Shown here: positions 12,752 to 24,796 of the stretch, one piece after another | How positions within the stretch are numbered: the first letter of the stretch is position 1 | Layout of the letters: the number at the start of each line of letters is the position of its first letter | DNA from: Dromaius novaehollandiae | Taxonomy: Eukaryota; Chordata; Aves; Casuariiformes; Dromaiidae | Reading direction: 5' to 3' | Assembly: GCF_036370855.1 (NCBI RefSeq) | Contig: NC_088099.1 | Coordinates: 151,981,517 to 152,045,516 of the forward strand | DNA: 64,000 bases | The notes under the pieces: generated by a model | What the model saw: only the letters and a program-made list of their open reading frames with translations | Databases searched by the model: none | Told to the model about the DNA's origin: nothing | Translations under genes and position numbers: made by a program

Positions 12752-14065
12752 CGCTATGCTAAGTGGATGAATCATTGGACTGCCTAACTATAAGCTATTT
12801 TCAAACACTTAATTCCTGCCTCATCTCTGATTTTTCTCCAACTGTTCATCCACCCAAAGAAATGGGGCACAACAAAAGACAGTATGGTATAACTTTGTAA
12901 GGCTGTATAAGCAGGATCCCCTTCACTGGTCCTGGATATGGTACTCTATATTGGCCATATTAAATGTGGGGTTTGCCTGTTTATCTTACTAAACAATTTA
13001 CAGCATCATTTCCCATAGTTTTTATTATGTGCAAACTGTATCAACAATTCCAAATTATTTTAGTAAATCTAAATAAGATTTTTTTTTGGCATGTTTACGT
13101 ATGACATAATGCAACTTATAACACAGATGTTCTCTTATTTTGATAAGAAGTGACCTTTTTTTAAAAGGGTTTTCAGGAGAAACATTCATGAAATATGTTT
13201 TCTAAAGGTGAGAAGAGAAAAACAGGTGAAAGAGAAGACATTCAGTGCAAGGCATGGCATAGAAAAAGGCATAAATAAAGAAATGTATGAGGAAAATAGG
13301 TCATATTCATGGACCAATGCCAATATATACAGTATAATTATACAATATACTCGTGCCACAGTAAGATTTTCTATTTGCTTTCATAGCTGTGTTTCCTAGA
13401 TGCATAGCTCCCAGTAATTCTGTTGCTTGCTGCTTTTGAGTTTTCCCATTTTCCACTCAGGAGCATCGATTGAAATCTTCAGGCACTGGAGCACCTTTGT
13501 AGTCTTTACAATTTCATGGGCTAACACTGGGTAAGGGTCTGTCGTATATGCTCATATGTTTGTCCCCGTATGCTCATACATACCACAGAAATCTATGTGG
13601 TGATTAAACTGCACTTTCTTTTTTATTCTCTCACTCTGGCAAACAGTCTGATTTCCTAAGGAAATCATTTTATCCTGGATAAAGCTCTACTGTGTTTCCT
13701 TTCTATAGGTCCAAACTGTTACAGGTCAAAAGCCTTCATTGGTAAAGATAGTGGCAAAGTATTAACTGAAAAGAATTTCAGAAGAATAAAATTCATATAA
13801 CTATTTTGCTTTCTATGATATTCCTACTTTCTGTTGCTCATTTTCAGATTATATTTGTTCAACCGCTTGTGCAATACTGTCCACAGATGCTGAAAATCTG
13901 CAGCCTAACTGTTGTCATTTGCCACTTGATAAACAAATCCATCATTTGGATTAAAACCTAATCAGACAAGGAAATTAGACCGTTACAGAAATGTAGTTCC
14001 TGGAAAGCAGCGTTTAAATGACATTACAGCTGTCTTGCAACTAAACAGGTGGTGAATGATCAGGC

Positions 14066-14084
14066 GGGGGGGGGGTGGGTGGGG
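14066..14084 (+). other. G-run with G-quadruplex potential
   Basis: Ten consecutive G bases, then T, GGG, T and GGGG. This meets the usual pattern of four G-runs of three or more with short loops on the plus strand. No promoter or gene is recognised beside it. Confidence 0.6.
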
Positions 14085-14354
14085 AGAGTAATCAGTTAGT
14101 GTCGCTCTATGGTGCCAGAGACAAACACTAGCTTCATTTCCTTTTCCCTTTAAAATGGTTAGTTAACAAAGAATCCACACAGAGATAATGTGAGGTAAGT
14201 GGATCCATGCACCATTTAGCCTGCCTCTGAGTAATGGTATAGACACTAAGATCAGTTTATAATATTGTTAAGAATTTGTTTGTTATCCAGTTTTTGTTTA
14301 GGTTTCGTTTCTAATGAACCAGCTACTCTTGGGGAGCATTTATCTAAAAATAAA

Positions 14355-14375
14355 ACACACACACACACACACACA
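14355..14375. repeat. (AC)n dinucleotide microsatellite
   Basis: About ten uninterrupted AC units, a typical vertebrate microsatellite. Confidence 0.95.
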
Positions 14376-15631
14376 AAAGACAGAGCATTCTTGTTTTAGA
14401 AAACAGTATTTTTTTTCCAGAACTTATGATGAAATATTTATTTAAATTGATCTGAAGTACTACTAAAGCATTACTAAGAGTTTATTAAAATGTTATTGGT
14501 TGGTTTCCTGTCAAAAAAAGTTAAAATTAGTTAAAGTTCATGACAATTGGAAAATATATAATTGTTTTGATTTTGTGAGGCTTTCATGCTGACATTTTTA
14601 ATAGAAATTTCAGCATAGTCATCACAGTTCTGTGAAGTTTATTAGCTTTCCAAACAAAGATTATCCTCATGTTTGCAATATGCCTTACCTAAAGCATTCA
14701 TTCAAACTAAATTGCACAAAAGAAAGAGCAAACCTGTGTTTAAAGGATCAGGTCTTCTGCATAAAGTAGAAGGAAAAGAAAATTCAAGAAATACAGAATT
14801 TAACTGCTGCTATGTATGACCATTGTAACAGATGCCGCAGTATAAGCTGTGAGTAGTGTGCGTATTCCAAAGTGTTGAGTCTTTCTGTGGTCTTGAGATA
14901 ATGACATTCCACAGTCTTCAAAATATGACTTCATTTTGGAAATAATATGGGCTTTTGATGCTACAGTCCTCTGGAGGCTAATCATTTATAAATGATGGAC
15001 ATTATCACACAATAGGAGAGCTGCACAGCAGCTGTGAATACCTATGATGGTGATTTAATGAAAGAAATGATTTAAAAAATCAGTCTGCTACCTGTTTAAA
15101 CTGGTTTGGTAACAGAGGTGGTGTATTCTTTTTGACTTGTCCGTTATTTAATTTTTGTCTATTTGAACAAACCTGTTTTTATTTAAGACACCTTAATGAT
15201 TTTAGTCTAGGATATATTCTGCAAGCTGATCTTAGAACTACGAAACAAAATTAAGAGGCAGCAGAGTCTAAGTTAAGATATCAGGTGTTAAAACACTGTG
15301 GTCCATTTACAGCCTCAGCCGGTTAAATGACTGGTCTCTCTTTTTATTCCCAGAATTTCCCTGTATTATTAACCTTATAGTAAGTTTGTTTTACTATGTA
15401 CATACAGCATAATATGGTGGGCATCACAGTTTCTGCATCTAGGAATCACCAATTTCCTGCCCCCCACCCCCCACTCCCCAAAAAAACTTAGAAATAGAAA
15501 GTGGAATTCAGGGATCAGAGATAAAATCAACCAGCACAACAGATATCTATCCATATTTCAATAAATATTGTAGGCAAGGAACTCAGTTCAACTGTGGAGA
15601 CCACCTCCTTTAATATGTGTCCTGTCCTGAC

Positions 15632-15657
15632 TATACATATGTATATATATATATATT
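15632..15657. repeat. Alternating AT microsatellite
   Basis: An imperfect TA/CA run that becomes pure TA, about 26 bases. Confidence 0.85.
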
Positions 15658-18600
15658 TAATTACAGACAAACTGAGGGAGACTAGAGGAAAACAGCAAGA
15701 ATGAGGAAGTTATAAACACGATGTGTGAGAAGAGGTTGCCAGAACAGCATGATGTTGGCATACAAAAGGAAAAGGTAAGTAGAGCAAGAAATAATATTTG
15801 CAAACACAGACCCTGCTTCAGGAGAAAAGAATGTTTTATATGACTGTGTGTGATTCTTTCCAACCCTGTACTTCTTATTTTATAAATAGCATAGTCTTAA
15901 GCAGTATTAAAACTGTACTGATGCTAGAAGGTATCAATATTTCCTTTGATATATTTCTTAGACTGCCAGGTTTACTGCAGTTAGGTGAAATACAAGCCTA
16001 ATTTTGAGCTTAAAAGAGTTCTGGTATCCCATTATTCATTTCATTCTTAAAATAAACTTCGCTAAGAGTTAAAATAACTAAGAAGTGTTTCACTAGGAAG
16101 AAACATAATATATGTATATAAATTCTGAAGGTTGCTGGATATTTTAAGTAGAAAATGAAAGACTATTACTATGCCTTGATTACAAAGAAAGGTCAAGGTT
16201 ATACAGCTCAAAGTTTGAATACTTTTCCTTTTCCTCTTTATCTTTCAATCAGTGTTACTTTGCAAATCTATCTGGATTTAGAAATGTAAGGACAGTTTAC
16301 AAACATAAGGACACAACTGATGCTTCTCAGAAATAATGATGAGGTTCTGATAAAAGCAGGAAGGGCAAAAAAAGACAGATTTATTGCCTAGCCATAGCCT
16401 GATCACTTTATTTTTTGTCCCTAACAAACTGCAGCTGTAACAAAACTGCTTGTTTTCTTTGAACCTGCATTAGACCAGTTTGCCAGGATGGCCTCTTTGG
16501 TGTCAGAAATGTGTCTTTCAAAATTCTGCCTCCCTAGCATGCACTTACCCAGGCAGTTAATCATGTCTCACAGTTAATTGATCTTCTGCAAATGATGCAG
16601 CTGTGAACCCTCCCTGGGAACCTGATGTGGATGATTTTCACATGTTGAACTGGTTTGCCATTGTCCCTCCACCGCGTTGCACCCACTGTGCTAAAGTTTT
16701 CACTTCTTGTCAATGGGAGTCAATAGATGACAGGAAGCATCTAAGTAAACCTAACAGTTTAGAAAGTTTGTTATTCCCTGAGGCTCCAGGAATGACCAGC
16801 AGTAGTTCAAAAAGGCAGCATTAAAAGAAAAAAAAAAAGCTTGTTCTTGATTTTCAGCAAGTGAGTTCACTTCCTTATTTCTAATCAATGCTATTCATTT
16901 TTTTTAACTTAAAGTTCGGCTATTTTACACAAATGAAATCCTTTATTGTATTTCTTTTTATAAGCTACCTGCAAAGCATGTCTTCTTGCATGGCCACTGG
17001 TGGTTTAAAAACACACTTCCTATCTGGCTTGTTAATGCCGTTAATGCATCAAGCCCTTTGCTGGGCTATGCTCTATCAGGTTTACTGTAGCTCTGGGGAG
17101 CCACATTTCACCCAGAATCCAAGTGTTTCGTGGCAAAAAAATTGAAAACCAAGCCTGCTAATGAAGATAGACAAGAAAGACTTCTCCCCCCAGAATCTAA
17201 CCTTTGAGTTTTAAGAAGCTGTATGCTTTGAAGCTTGAACATCAGTTGTGTCAGTGAAATATAAGCTAACTTCTGGTTTATGGTAATCTCAAACTATTAT
17301 TTGGCCTGACAGACTACAGCAAGAAGGAAGAAAACCTCTTTTGATTAAAATCTCTATGCTATGGCCCCTATATGCATATCTCTGGATCGAGGAAAAGCCT
17401 AACTGATTTCTTTGGGATCTTGTTTAAATGGAGCTTTCCTGTATGAAGTTTGTTGTAGAATCAGAGCCTCATATCCCTATATAGCAATTTTACCACATAA
17501 GGAAGCATAAAGTGGGCTTAAATTTAGGTCTTGTAAAGTGTGAAAGTAAGGTGTAGAAATATTAATGCTAAAGAGAGAGGCTCTTCAATGACGTAGAAAG
17601 CAGCTGCTGCAAAGAAAGGAATAATCTATTCTCCAAAGGGATAGGCCAGAAATAATGTGTTTAAATTGCAGCAAAGATTCAAACTATTAGATGGATTAGC
17701 TTTTTTGCTGGATCGCAAATCATTAAATAGATTGTGCAGGGTAGTTGTGGAGTATTCAGTAGCATCTAACCTCTCTGGAAAGATCTCCAAACAGCTCTGT
17801 CAGGAGTGACATAGGACAACTGATCATGCCTTGCTCAATGCTGTGACCAGGTAGCTCTTGGAGGCTCCTCTAGCTTTCCAGGTCTTGTAGTTAAAGGTTC
17901 AGCAAGCCTTGGTTGTGCTCATGGATGTGCAAGACTTTTCCTGTGCCCTGTGGGCATCCTTCCATGGGCAGGATTCAGATAGTCTGAAAACTAGATCAAA
18001 ACATGCTACTCTACTTGCAAGTTTTGTTGAGAGGATAAATATATTAAGGAATACAAAAAGGACTACCTCTGAGTAAACCCTATTAAAATGTAGAAATTCA
18101 TCCTCACTTCCTCACTTCCTTTTGACTTCCAAAATGGACAGCTCTGCCAAGAGAGTTAAAAAAAAAAATAGAAAAGCTTCACAGTCTGTTCAAGTTGGGT
18201 AGTAATGGCTTCGCTTGATTTAAAATAAAGTTTGTCAAGAAGAGTCAGTGTTAGCAAAATTTGCTTCATCAATTAACTGGCTAATCAAAATTGAAGAATA
18301 TTATTCAAAAGTAATTTGCTGTTGACTACAGGCAGTGCAGTTGACCTCAGACATAAGCTTTGAAAATTAACCTTGAAGATGACTGTGAACATTTCTTGCA
18401 GCACTTTTCACTCTGGCCTCATACAAGCAATATACGCTTAAGCAATCCTCTTTGTTATCCAGGTGTTATCCAAAGAAATGTTCTCAATTGCCTTCAGTCC
18501 AACTTTAAGACTTTTTTCAGGAATATCGCTACTAGTTCCATTATCCTTGTTAATACAACATACCTCAGTAAAAAGACTTTTATAAAGCATGAATATTTTT

Positions 18601-20116
18601 TTACCATTGCTGATTTGTTTGAGGCTATTATTCTTCTCTGAGGTTTCACGTTCTTTCATTAATTTATTGAAACAGAGTTTCTGAGCCTGTTCTTTCAGTT
18701 CTAAGAGAGATAAGGCATACAGTATGTTATCACATCAGCAGATGAAACATCACTTTGGTTATTTTAGCTGGCTATGTGTATTTTAAGAGGATTATATTTA
18801 TTTTGTTATTTTAATCTTTAGCAGTCTTCAGCCTCTATTTTCCTGCTTTCATTTTACTCTGTGTTTGGTTCTACCGGCAGCTACACAAAAGCTGTCAGAT
18901 GTATTTGTAAATACTGTGGAAGGGTGCTTGTCAGTTTTGTCAGACCACTTGGTAATCCCACGAGTAATTTGAAATCTTTGATAACTCTTAGGTCACTATT
19001 TTCAGTATTTTTTTGTAGGCAGTTTAGCATAACTGTAACATGTTAAAATAGAAATATGTAAAAATGGAACCTTTTTTTTCTAGTTATTCCCCAGTATCTT
19101 CCAAAGCAATTTGCTTGCAGCTCATTTTATTGTTGCCTGTAAATATTTCCTAATTTTTTATATCTTGGAGGTATTTACAACATATCCCAATTTAGTCTAA
19201 TATTTTAATTAAATTAATAGTTAGTGTGTTGTTTTTCTCAAAATCATCAATGAAAATATTAAATAAGAATAAATCGAACACCTGCCACTGCAATATCTGT
19301 AGGGCAAATCCCTCCAAATCAGTTCATTAGTCACAGGACTGTAAATGCTGATATATGATGTTTTTTTTCCTGTTTTTTAAGGTAATGTTGAATATGGAAA
19401 TGCTAAAGATGCTATTCATTTTTTACTAAATTTTTAAAAGATTATAACTTTGCTTGTCTGTTCCTTAATGCTCCATAACAACTCAGAAATAATTGTCAGT
19501 TGTATGGTAAATGCACAGTTAAGTCCCACAGTTAAGTACGGCTATTCTGAGTGGTTTCAATACCGTTTATGAGAGTATCTGTATCCACAAGCTTCACTAG
19601 GCTCACGGAGAGCCAGGCTGTCAGTGAGACTTGCACAGGGGAGAGAGCAAGAGACAACGCTCAGAAAAAGACTAATCGTGCTGGATTTTTCCCAGCAAAC
19701 CAGAGCATAGATGAGTTTGGTGTCATTGACTAGCACTTTGTGCAAAATGCAGCAGACTTAGCGGGCACAAGTGTGAGGTGGTTTTGTAAAGCCTATGCTT
19801 TTGAAAAAGGCTGGATTCATTTGGTTACCTTCACGTCTGGTAGACAAAGGCAGTCTCATGCCTGTGGTTCTCACCGTAGTGGTGACTAGAGGATCTAAAA
19901 GGGAAAGATCAGTGGAGAATAGAAGTCCTCACATTTTCTTCTGTGTCCTATGACCTTTCCTATGGAGGAATTCAGGAAGGCTATGTCTGTCAAATGTACC
20001 AAAATATCATCTCTACATCCAAGTTTATTTTGATCTGTTTGTTAAATAGAACAATCTGTTTCACCTATCTGTCACTGAGCTGCTTTGGTAAGTTATATTG
20101 TGTTTCAAGGTAAATT

Positions 20117-20139
20117 TTTATTTATTTATTTATTTATTT
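20117..20139. repeat. (TTTA)n tetranucleotide microsatellite
   Basis: About six uninterrupted TTTA units. Confidence 0.9.
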
Positions 20140-21479
20140 CAATTTTTGCTCCTTGTAAAAAACCTGATGTTAACTTACTGCTGTAAGGATCATACACACA
20201 GAAGTACTGGAACAAATGTAGGCTTTATTTCCTCTGGCTGAGTTATGTAATCTTGGCTAGGATGAAAAAGCTCAATAACTCCCTAACGTAAGGCAGCACC
20301 AGCATCCTCTTAATCCAGTTGCATTTGTTGTAACCAGTTCAGAATTGCCCAGTACCTGAAATGTATCTATTGCTTTGTGAGAAATAGCACATCCAGTTCC
20401 ACATCTTCTGCTCTAAACTGTGTATAAACCATGTTAAGCTCCTTCTGCCAAGACTGGCAAAGAGGACTCAAGTGAGGCAACAATAGAATCCTATTATTTT
20501 GGTATAGTAATTCTTCTTTCCCTCTAGCAATTCTTCTCAGTCTCTCCCAGTCAACAGTGTCAGTTAGTGTTAGCAACAAGGGAGCCACATTTTCCACATG
20601 GTATGCAGACCTCTTCAGCAGACTTCTATAGCATATTTCTGTGTTGCATGAGTTATTCTCCAAATCAATAGCCAGAAGAGATGAGAGCTTTAAATATTAA
20701 GGCAGTTATGTCAGCACACTCCATCTCAGCAGGAAAGTGGAGAGCCCGACAGCTTTGGCTCTCTGCAGTTTCCAGTAGCTTCCTCACATATGTGCAAATA
20801 TTAAAATGCTTTTTGCAAACTTTCTTTTTCTTCAACAGCCTTCTTACTTGCCTTTGTTTTTACTGTTTGCTTCTTGCTGTTCATTCTTACATTTAACTGT
20901 CCAATATTTCTTCAGAAGAAATTTCTATGACCAGAGAATAAGAGAATGGGCAAGAAAACACAAAAAGTTAAAGGCTGCATCTTGAATAAAATTAACATGG
21001 CCGCTTTCTCACATTTTCAGTAGCATTTCCAAGTGCAAGAGAAGTTGCTTTTAGTAATAAATTTAACAAAGCAACTGTATTTTCAAGCTTTTTCTGCCCT
21101 TAAATTTGTAAAACCTACCTTCTATTAAATGAAAAGATGTGCAACACCTTTGGTCATCTTCAGATCTTGCAGTCCTTTTTTTTGGGGAGAGGTTATTTAT
21201 TTACTCTAATTATGCAAGATTTTCAACCAATCCTAAAGGTTTATACACAGTTCAACAGGGATCGTATGCAACTGCTTTCTTTAACATTTTTGACTATTTC
21301 TGATTTTGCTTTAAAACCAGCAGAAGGCTGACTGCTCCAGAGGTATTCTCCCAGTCATCTTCTTCAGAGATACATAGGGGGATGAGTACTTAAAATTAGT
21401 CATAAATATAAATATATATTTTTACTATTATTACTTTCCTCCATTTTTAAAAACTTAGAAGTTCTGGGTTTTGATCAGT

Positions 21480-21556
21480 CCTTTATTTTCTCTTTTTTTC
21501 CTTTTTCCTTTTTGCATTTTGCTTTTTTCTTTTTCCTTTTTTTATTTTTTTTTTGG
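21480..21556. repeat. Polypyrimidine tract built of TTTTTCC-type units
   Basis: A stretch of about 75 bases that is nearly all T and C on the plus strand, with a loose period of six to seven (CTTTTT / CCTTTTT) and only a few purines. Such tracts can form triplex structures. No acceptor site or exon follows. Confidence 0.8.
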
Positions 21557-24494
21557 CCTTTAAAGAGATTTTATCTTCTTCCATCTGGCTGAAAATTCCC
21601 CTTTTCTATGCCCTTACTAAGGTGAAGAAATTTCAAAAATATCACTGACTAAGTTGTGCAGAAGAAAGGTAATTTCAAGATTTGCTTGAGTAAACAAGTT
21701 TAAATTCAATAACTATCTGATATAACTTTTTTACATGTGGCTTTGTTGACATATTTTTGTACCTTTTCAAACTGAACATTTAAGCTTGACTCATAAATCA
21801 TGGGAACAGCTAGTATATTATTTTAGAGGCAGGAATTATATTCTTGGTGTGTCTTTTGCTTAAGTCTGCAAAAACAAACTTGTCTGTCCTTGAAGCAATT
21901 AATAAAATCAATTTGGCTACATATTTCATCAACTAAACATATTAAAGAATTGCAGAATTCCCAGTGAAGTGAATGACCAGATCCCAACTTAAACAGTATA
22001 TAAGGACTCTTACACTTAGAGCAAATACAGTACCTAGGTTTTCACCATCAGTACAATAAAATAGAAATCTAGAACACCAGAACTGAGGATTTTTCCAGGG
22101 TGGTTTACTCTCTGAAACCTGACACAGCCATTCCAGTTCTCCAGGTGTACTTTACTTGAACAAATAGACTGAACACAACCAGTTTCACTCTGAAATTCTG
22201 TTTTGCTATTCTAGGTCTTATCCTTGGTAAGTGTAACTTAATTGCTAAATTACTAATTGGCACTTAATAAGTACCTAATTGACACTGCATTAAGTTGTGA
22301 AACACAGCGTCTTACAGGCTAATGTGTATCTAACAAAAAACCCTTCTAAAACCATTACTAGTACATACTTGATGTACTAATAAAATTGCTTGTGTTCAAT
22401 TTCTGATTTTTTTTTTAACTGCATGCAGAATTAAGTATCCCATTGCTTTAGGAAAAGAAAATATTAGATATTCCTGATAACTGTGATTTCAAGGTAGATG
22501 GTTATAAACAACTGCATGGGTTTGGGTCGACGGTTTTCATCTTTTTCCTTTATATTTTTGTATGCATATAGAGAACGTTTTAGGGAGCTTTTGTTGCTCA
22601 AAGCAATACAAGGAAAGTGATGGTATGGAATAAAATAGGGTTGCTTTGCTCTGTTAACAAAATCTGGATGCAGCGTGAAAGAACTAAGCATCATTCCTCA
22701 ATAAGTGCAGGAAATTAGTGGAATGATACAATTGTAAAAGGGACCAAGCTGACAGCACATCTCCACTCCAGGCCTCTCTCTGATGGGCTGGCATGGAGCA
22801 TCTCCCACCTCCTTTTCCTTCACAGGATGGAAACAATGGTGTACCACATTCAGATTAATTAATTTAATGCTATATCAATGCAAGCAAAGTAATCTTAAAA
22901 AAAAAAAAAACTATATCTACTTTGCTTAATGACTTCAAAACTTCCCTAAGAAAATGTGCTTTTCAAATACTTCTGCAAGATACTGGCTCTCACTACTTAA
23001 CTTAAATATTTGGTTGTAAATCATAGTGATTCAATTGCCTTTATAAAAAGTGGATATATGTCCTTTAGTCTGAAGAAAATTAGAATTTAACTAGCATTAA
23101 ATCATTTCCTAATAAAGATGTCATATATTTCATTTTAAATTATGATCTCTGATAAAAATGAATGTAAGGCTTTCTTTTAGTTCCTCATCTTTTACTGTCC
23201 TAAATCCAGACATCATTTCCCCTGTGCACACTGTTTAATCATCGATCTCAGTGACCAAGAGAGAGAGGCATCTTGAAGTATCAAAGGACTTTTTATTATT
23301 ATTATTATTCATTGACAATAACAGGATTTCCATTTTTGCTGGACAGTCAAAATACTGGCTTTATTATTTAATTAAATGTTTTCCAGTAGATGGCACCATT
23401 TTACAGTGATTGAAAGTACTGAATGGTATCAAGGAAGACTGGTGTAGCTGGCAGCCTTTCCTCTGCAGACCTTGGTCAACAGGGGTTTATGCTGTTTCAA
23501 ATCAGGATGGCTGAAACTTGACAGGCACGCTCTCTGTTTTGCTTTCCCAGTATGTCTGCTTTAGAAAGAATAAAAATACTACCTACAACCAGGTGCTACA
23601 AATTAAAATATTCAATACTCCAGATGATTTCCTTAATAGTATCTAAAGTCAAGATGATTTGATGTTTTAATGCTATTAGGCTATTTGGCCAAATATTGGA
23701 AAACCCTTCTGTTAGAGCTGAGAACTGGATTCAACAGTACTGGAATTTGGATCTGTATTTTATTTCATAACATGCACACAAGAAGAAATATGCTATTGTA
23801 CAGTTTTTCAAGGACAAATATTTGACTTTTCCAAGCATTCAATTATTCAACCATCATGATTGCTGATTTTTCAATAGATAATTATATCTACTCTGCATAA
23901 TAAAATTTAGATCCTTGAAGGGAATAACTTGTACTTATTGGAAACATTCAGCTTGTTAGGAACTGATGCTGTACCACACCTAATACAGGATTACTAGCTA
24001 CAGTATATTATATGTCTTATATACTTGCATGCAGCTATCATAATTCATTGTTCTAAGTATATCCTTAGATAGAAGACTAAGACTTTTGGTCTTTGTGAAG
24101 CCAACTGTGCACAAGATAATCTATTTTATCAAGTATTTTTTGCTCCATCTCACCTTTACTCCTCCTGGCTTTCAGTGTCAGTTACAGACCTTGTCCTTTG
24201 AGAACAATAAGGATTTTCACTTGTCTACATTGGTGCCAGTGAGAGAGGTTTTCATGAAAAGAGATGATGTCTTTTAGGAGAACTACATCTAAATAAGCAT
24301 ATATCCCAAACGTGTCCTATGAAATGATCAACTAAAACAAATTACATACCAAAAATTTCATCTCTATATAGTGTTTTAAGATGCCATTCTATATATTATT
24401 CTGAGAATGCTTTATCAATACGACTTACATTCTCTTGAGATCTACTTAAGATCTTCCAAGGTATTCAGAAAAGTCCCTGCCATATTTAAGTAAC

Positions 24495-24498
<4 letters not shown>
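21557..24498. other. AT-rich DNA, no gene recognised
   Basis: No exon or mobile element seen. A short ATT run lies at 23294-23309 and a CTCF-like match at 23383-23397. The patch 22740-22830 is slightly GC-richer, without a recognised motif. Confidence 0.5.
23383..23397 (+). promoter_or_regulatory. Candidate CTCF binding site core
   Basis: The 15-mer CCAGTAGATGGCACC fits every position of the published vertebrate CTCF core CCASYAGRKGGCRSY as I remember it. CTCF is a zinc-finger architectural protein that marks loop and domain borders. The match is directly visible; occupancy is not, and single motifs in gene-poor DNA are often unbound. Confidence 0.4.
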
Positions 24499-24526
<28 letters not shown>

Positions 24527-24536
24527 GAAGAAGAAG
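24499..24536. repeat. A28 homopolymer followed by (GAA)3
   Basis: Twenty-eight consecutive A bases followed by three GAA units. A second, interrupted A-rich tract follows at about 24605-24634. I see no retrocopy or SINE body upstream of the A-run and no flanking target duplication, so it does not look like the tail of a retrotransposed sequence. Confidence 0.9.
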
Positions 24537-24765
24537 TACGAAGGAAAAAACACTGTAAATTTAAGATAAAACAGTTTCTCATATCCCTTTAAAGTCTTGG
24601 AATTAAAAAAAAAAAAAGAAGAAAAAAGAGAAAGACAGAATTTAAGTCCTAGAAGTCTGCAAGGAATATAGCTGGGCTTATATGATGTTCCTGGGAAACA
24701 TTTAAATCTGAGGGTGAAAAATCCTATACAGTAGGCTGAGAGATAGTTCAGCGAGATAGTGGGAG

Positions 24766-24796
24766 TTTTTTTTTTTGTTGTTTTTTTTTTTTTTTT
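24766..24796. repeat. Poly(T) tract, T11-GTTG-T16
   Basis: Two T runs separated by GTTG. Together with the A28 run 240 bases upstream they form long complementary homopolymers that could pair in a single strand. Confidence 0.9.

Larger units (their letters stand above)
11231..14060. other. AT-rich DNA with small simple repeats
   Basis: No gene recognised. It contains the trinucleotide run at 12031-12055 and the TTTTG run at 12725-12751, annotated separately. The stretch 13850-14010 is less repetitive and of mixed composition, and might be a conserved non-coding element. Confidence 0.5.
14376..21479. other. Long gene-less stretch, mostly AT-rich
   Basis: No exon, RNA gene or mobile element recognised. 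It contains an alternating AT run (15632-15657), an 8-base CTCACTTC-type duplication near 18102-18119 and a TTTA run (20117-20139). The part at 16540-17150 is more even in composition and has few simple repeats, so it may hold a conserved non-coding element. A 98-codon minus-strand frame at 20367-20663 has no recognisable family. Confidence 0.5.

Noticed and set aside
20367..20663. 98-codon minus-strand frame with a fairly protein-like residue mix
   Set aside because: No family recognised, no splice sites or neighbouring coding segments; kept only as a place for a protein search.
24400..24540. A28 tract as the tail of a processed retrocopy
   Set aside because: No upstream coding remnant or flanking target duplication is visible, and poly(A)-tailed retroposition is rare in birds, whose CR1 does not use poly(A).
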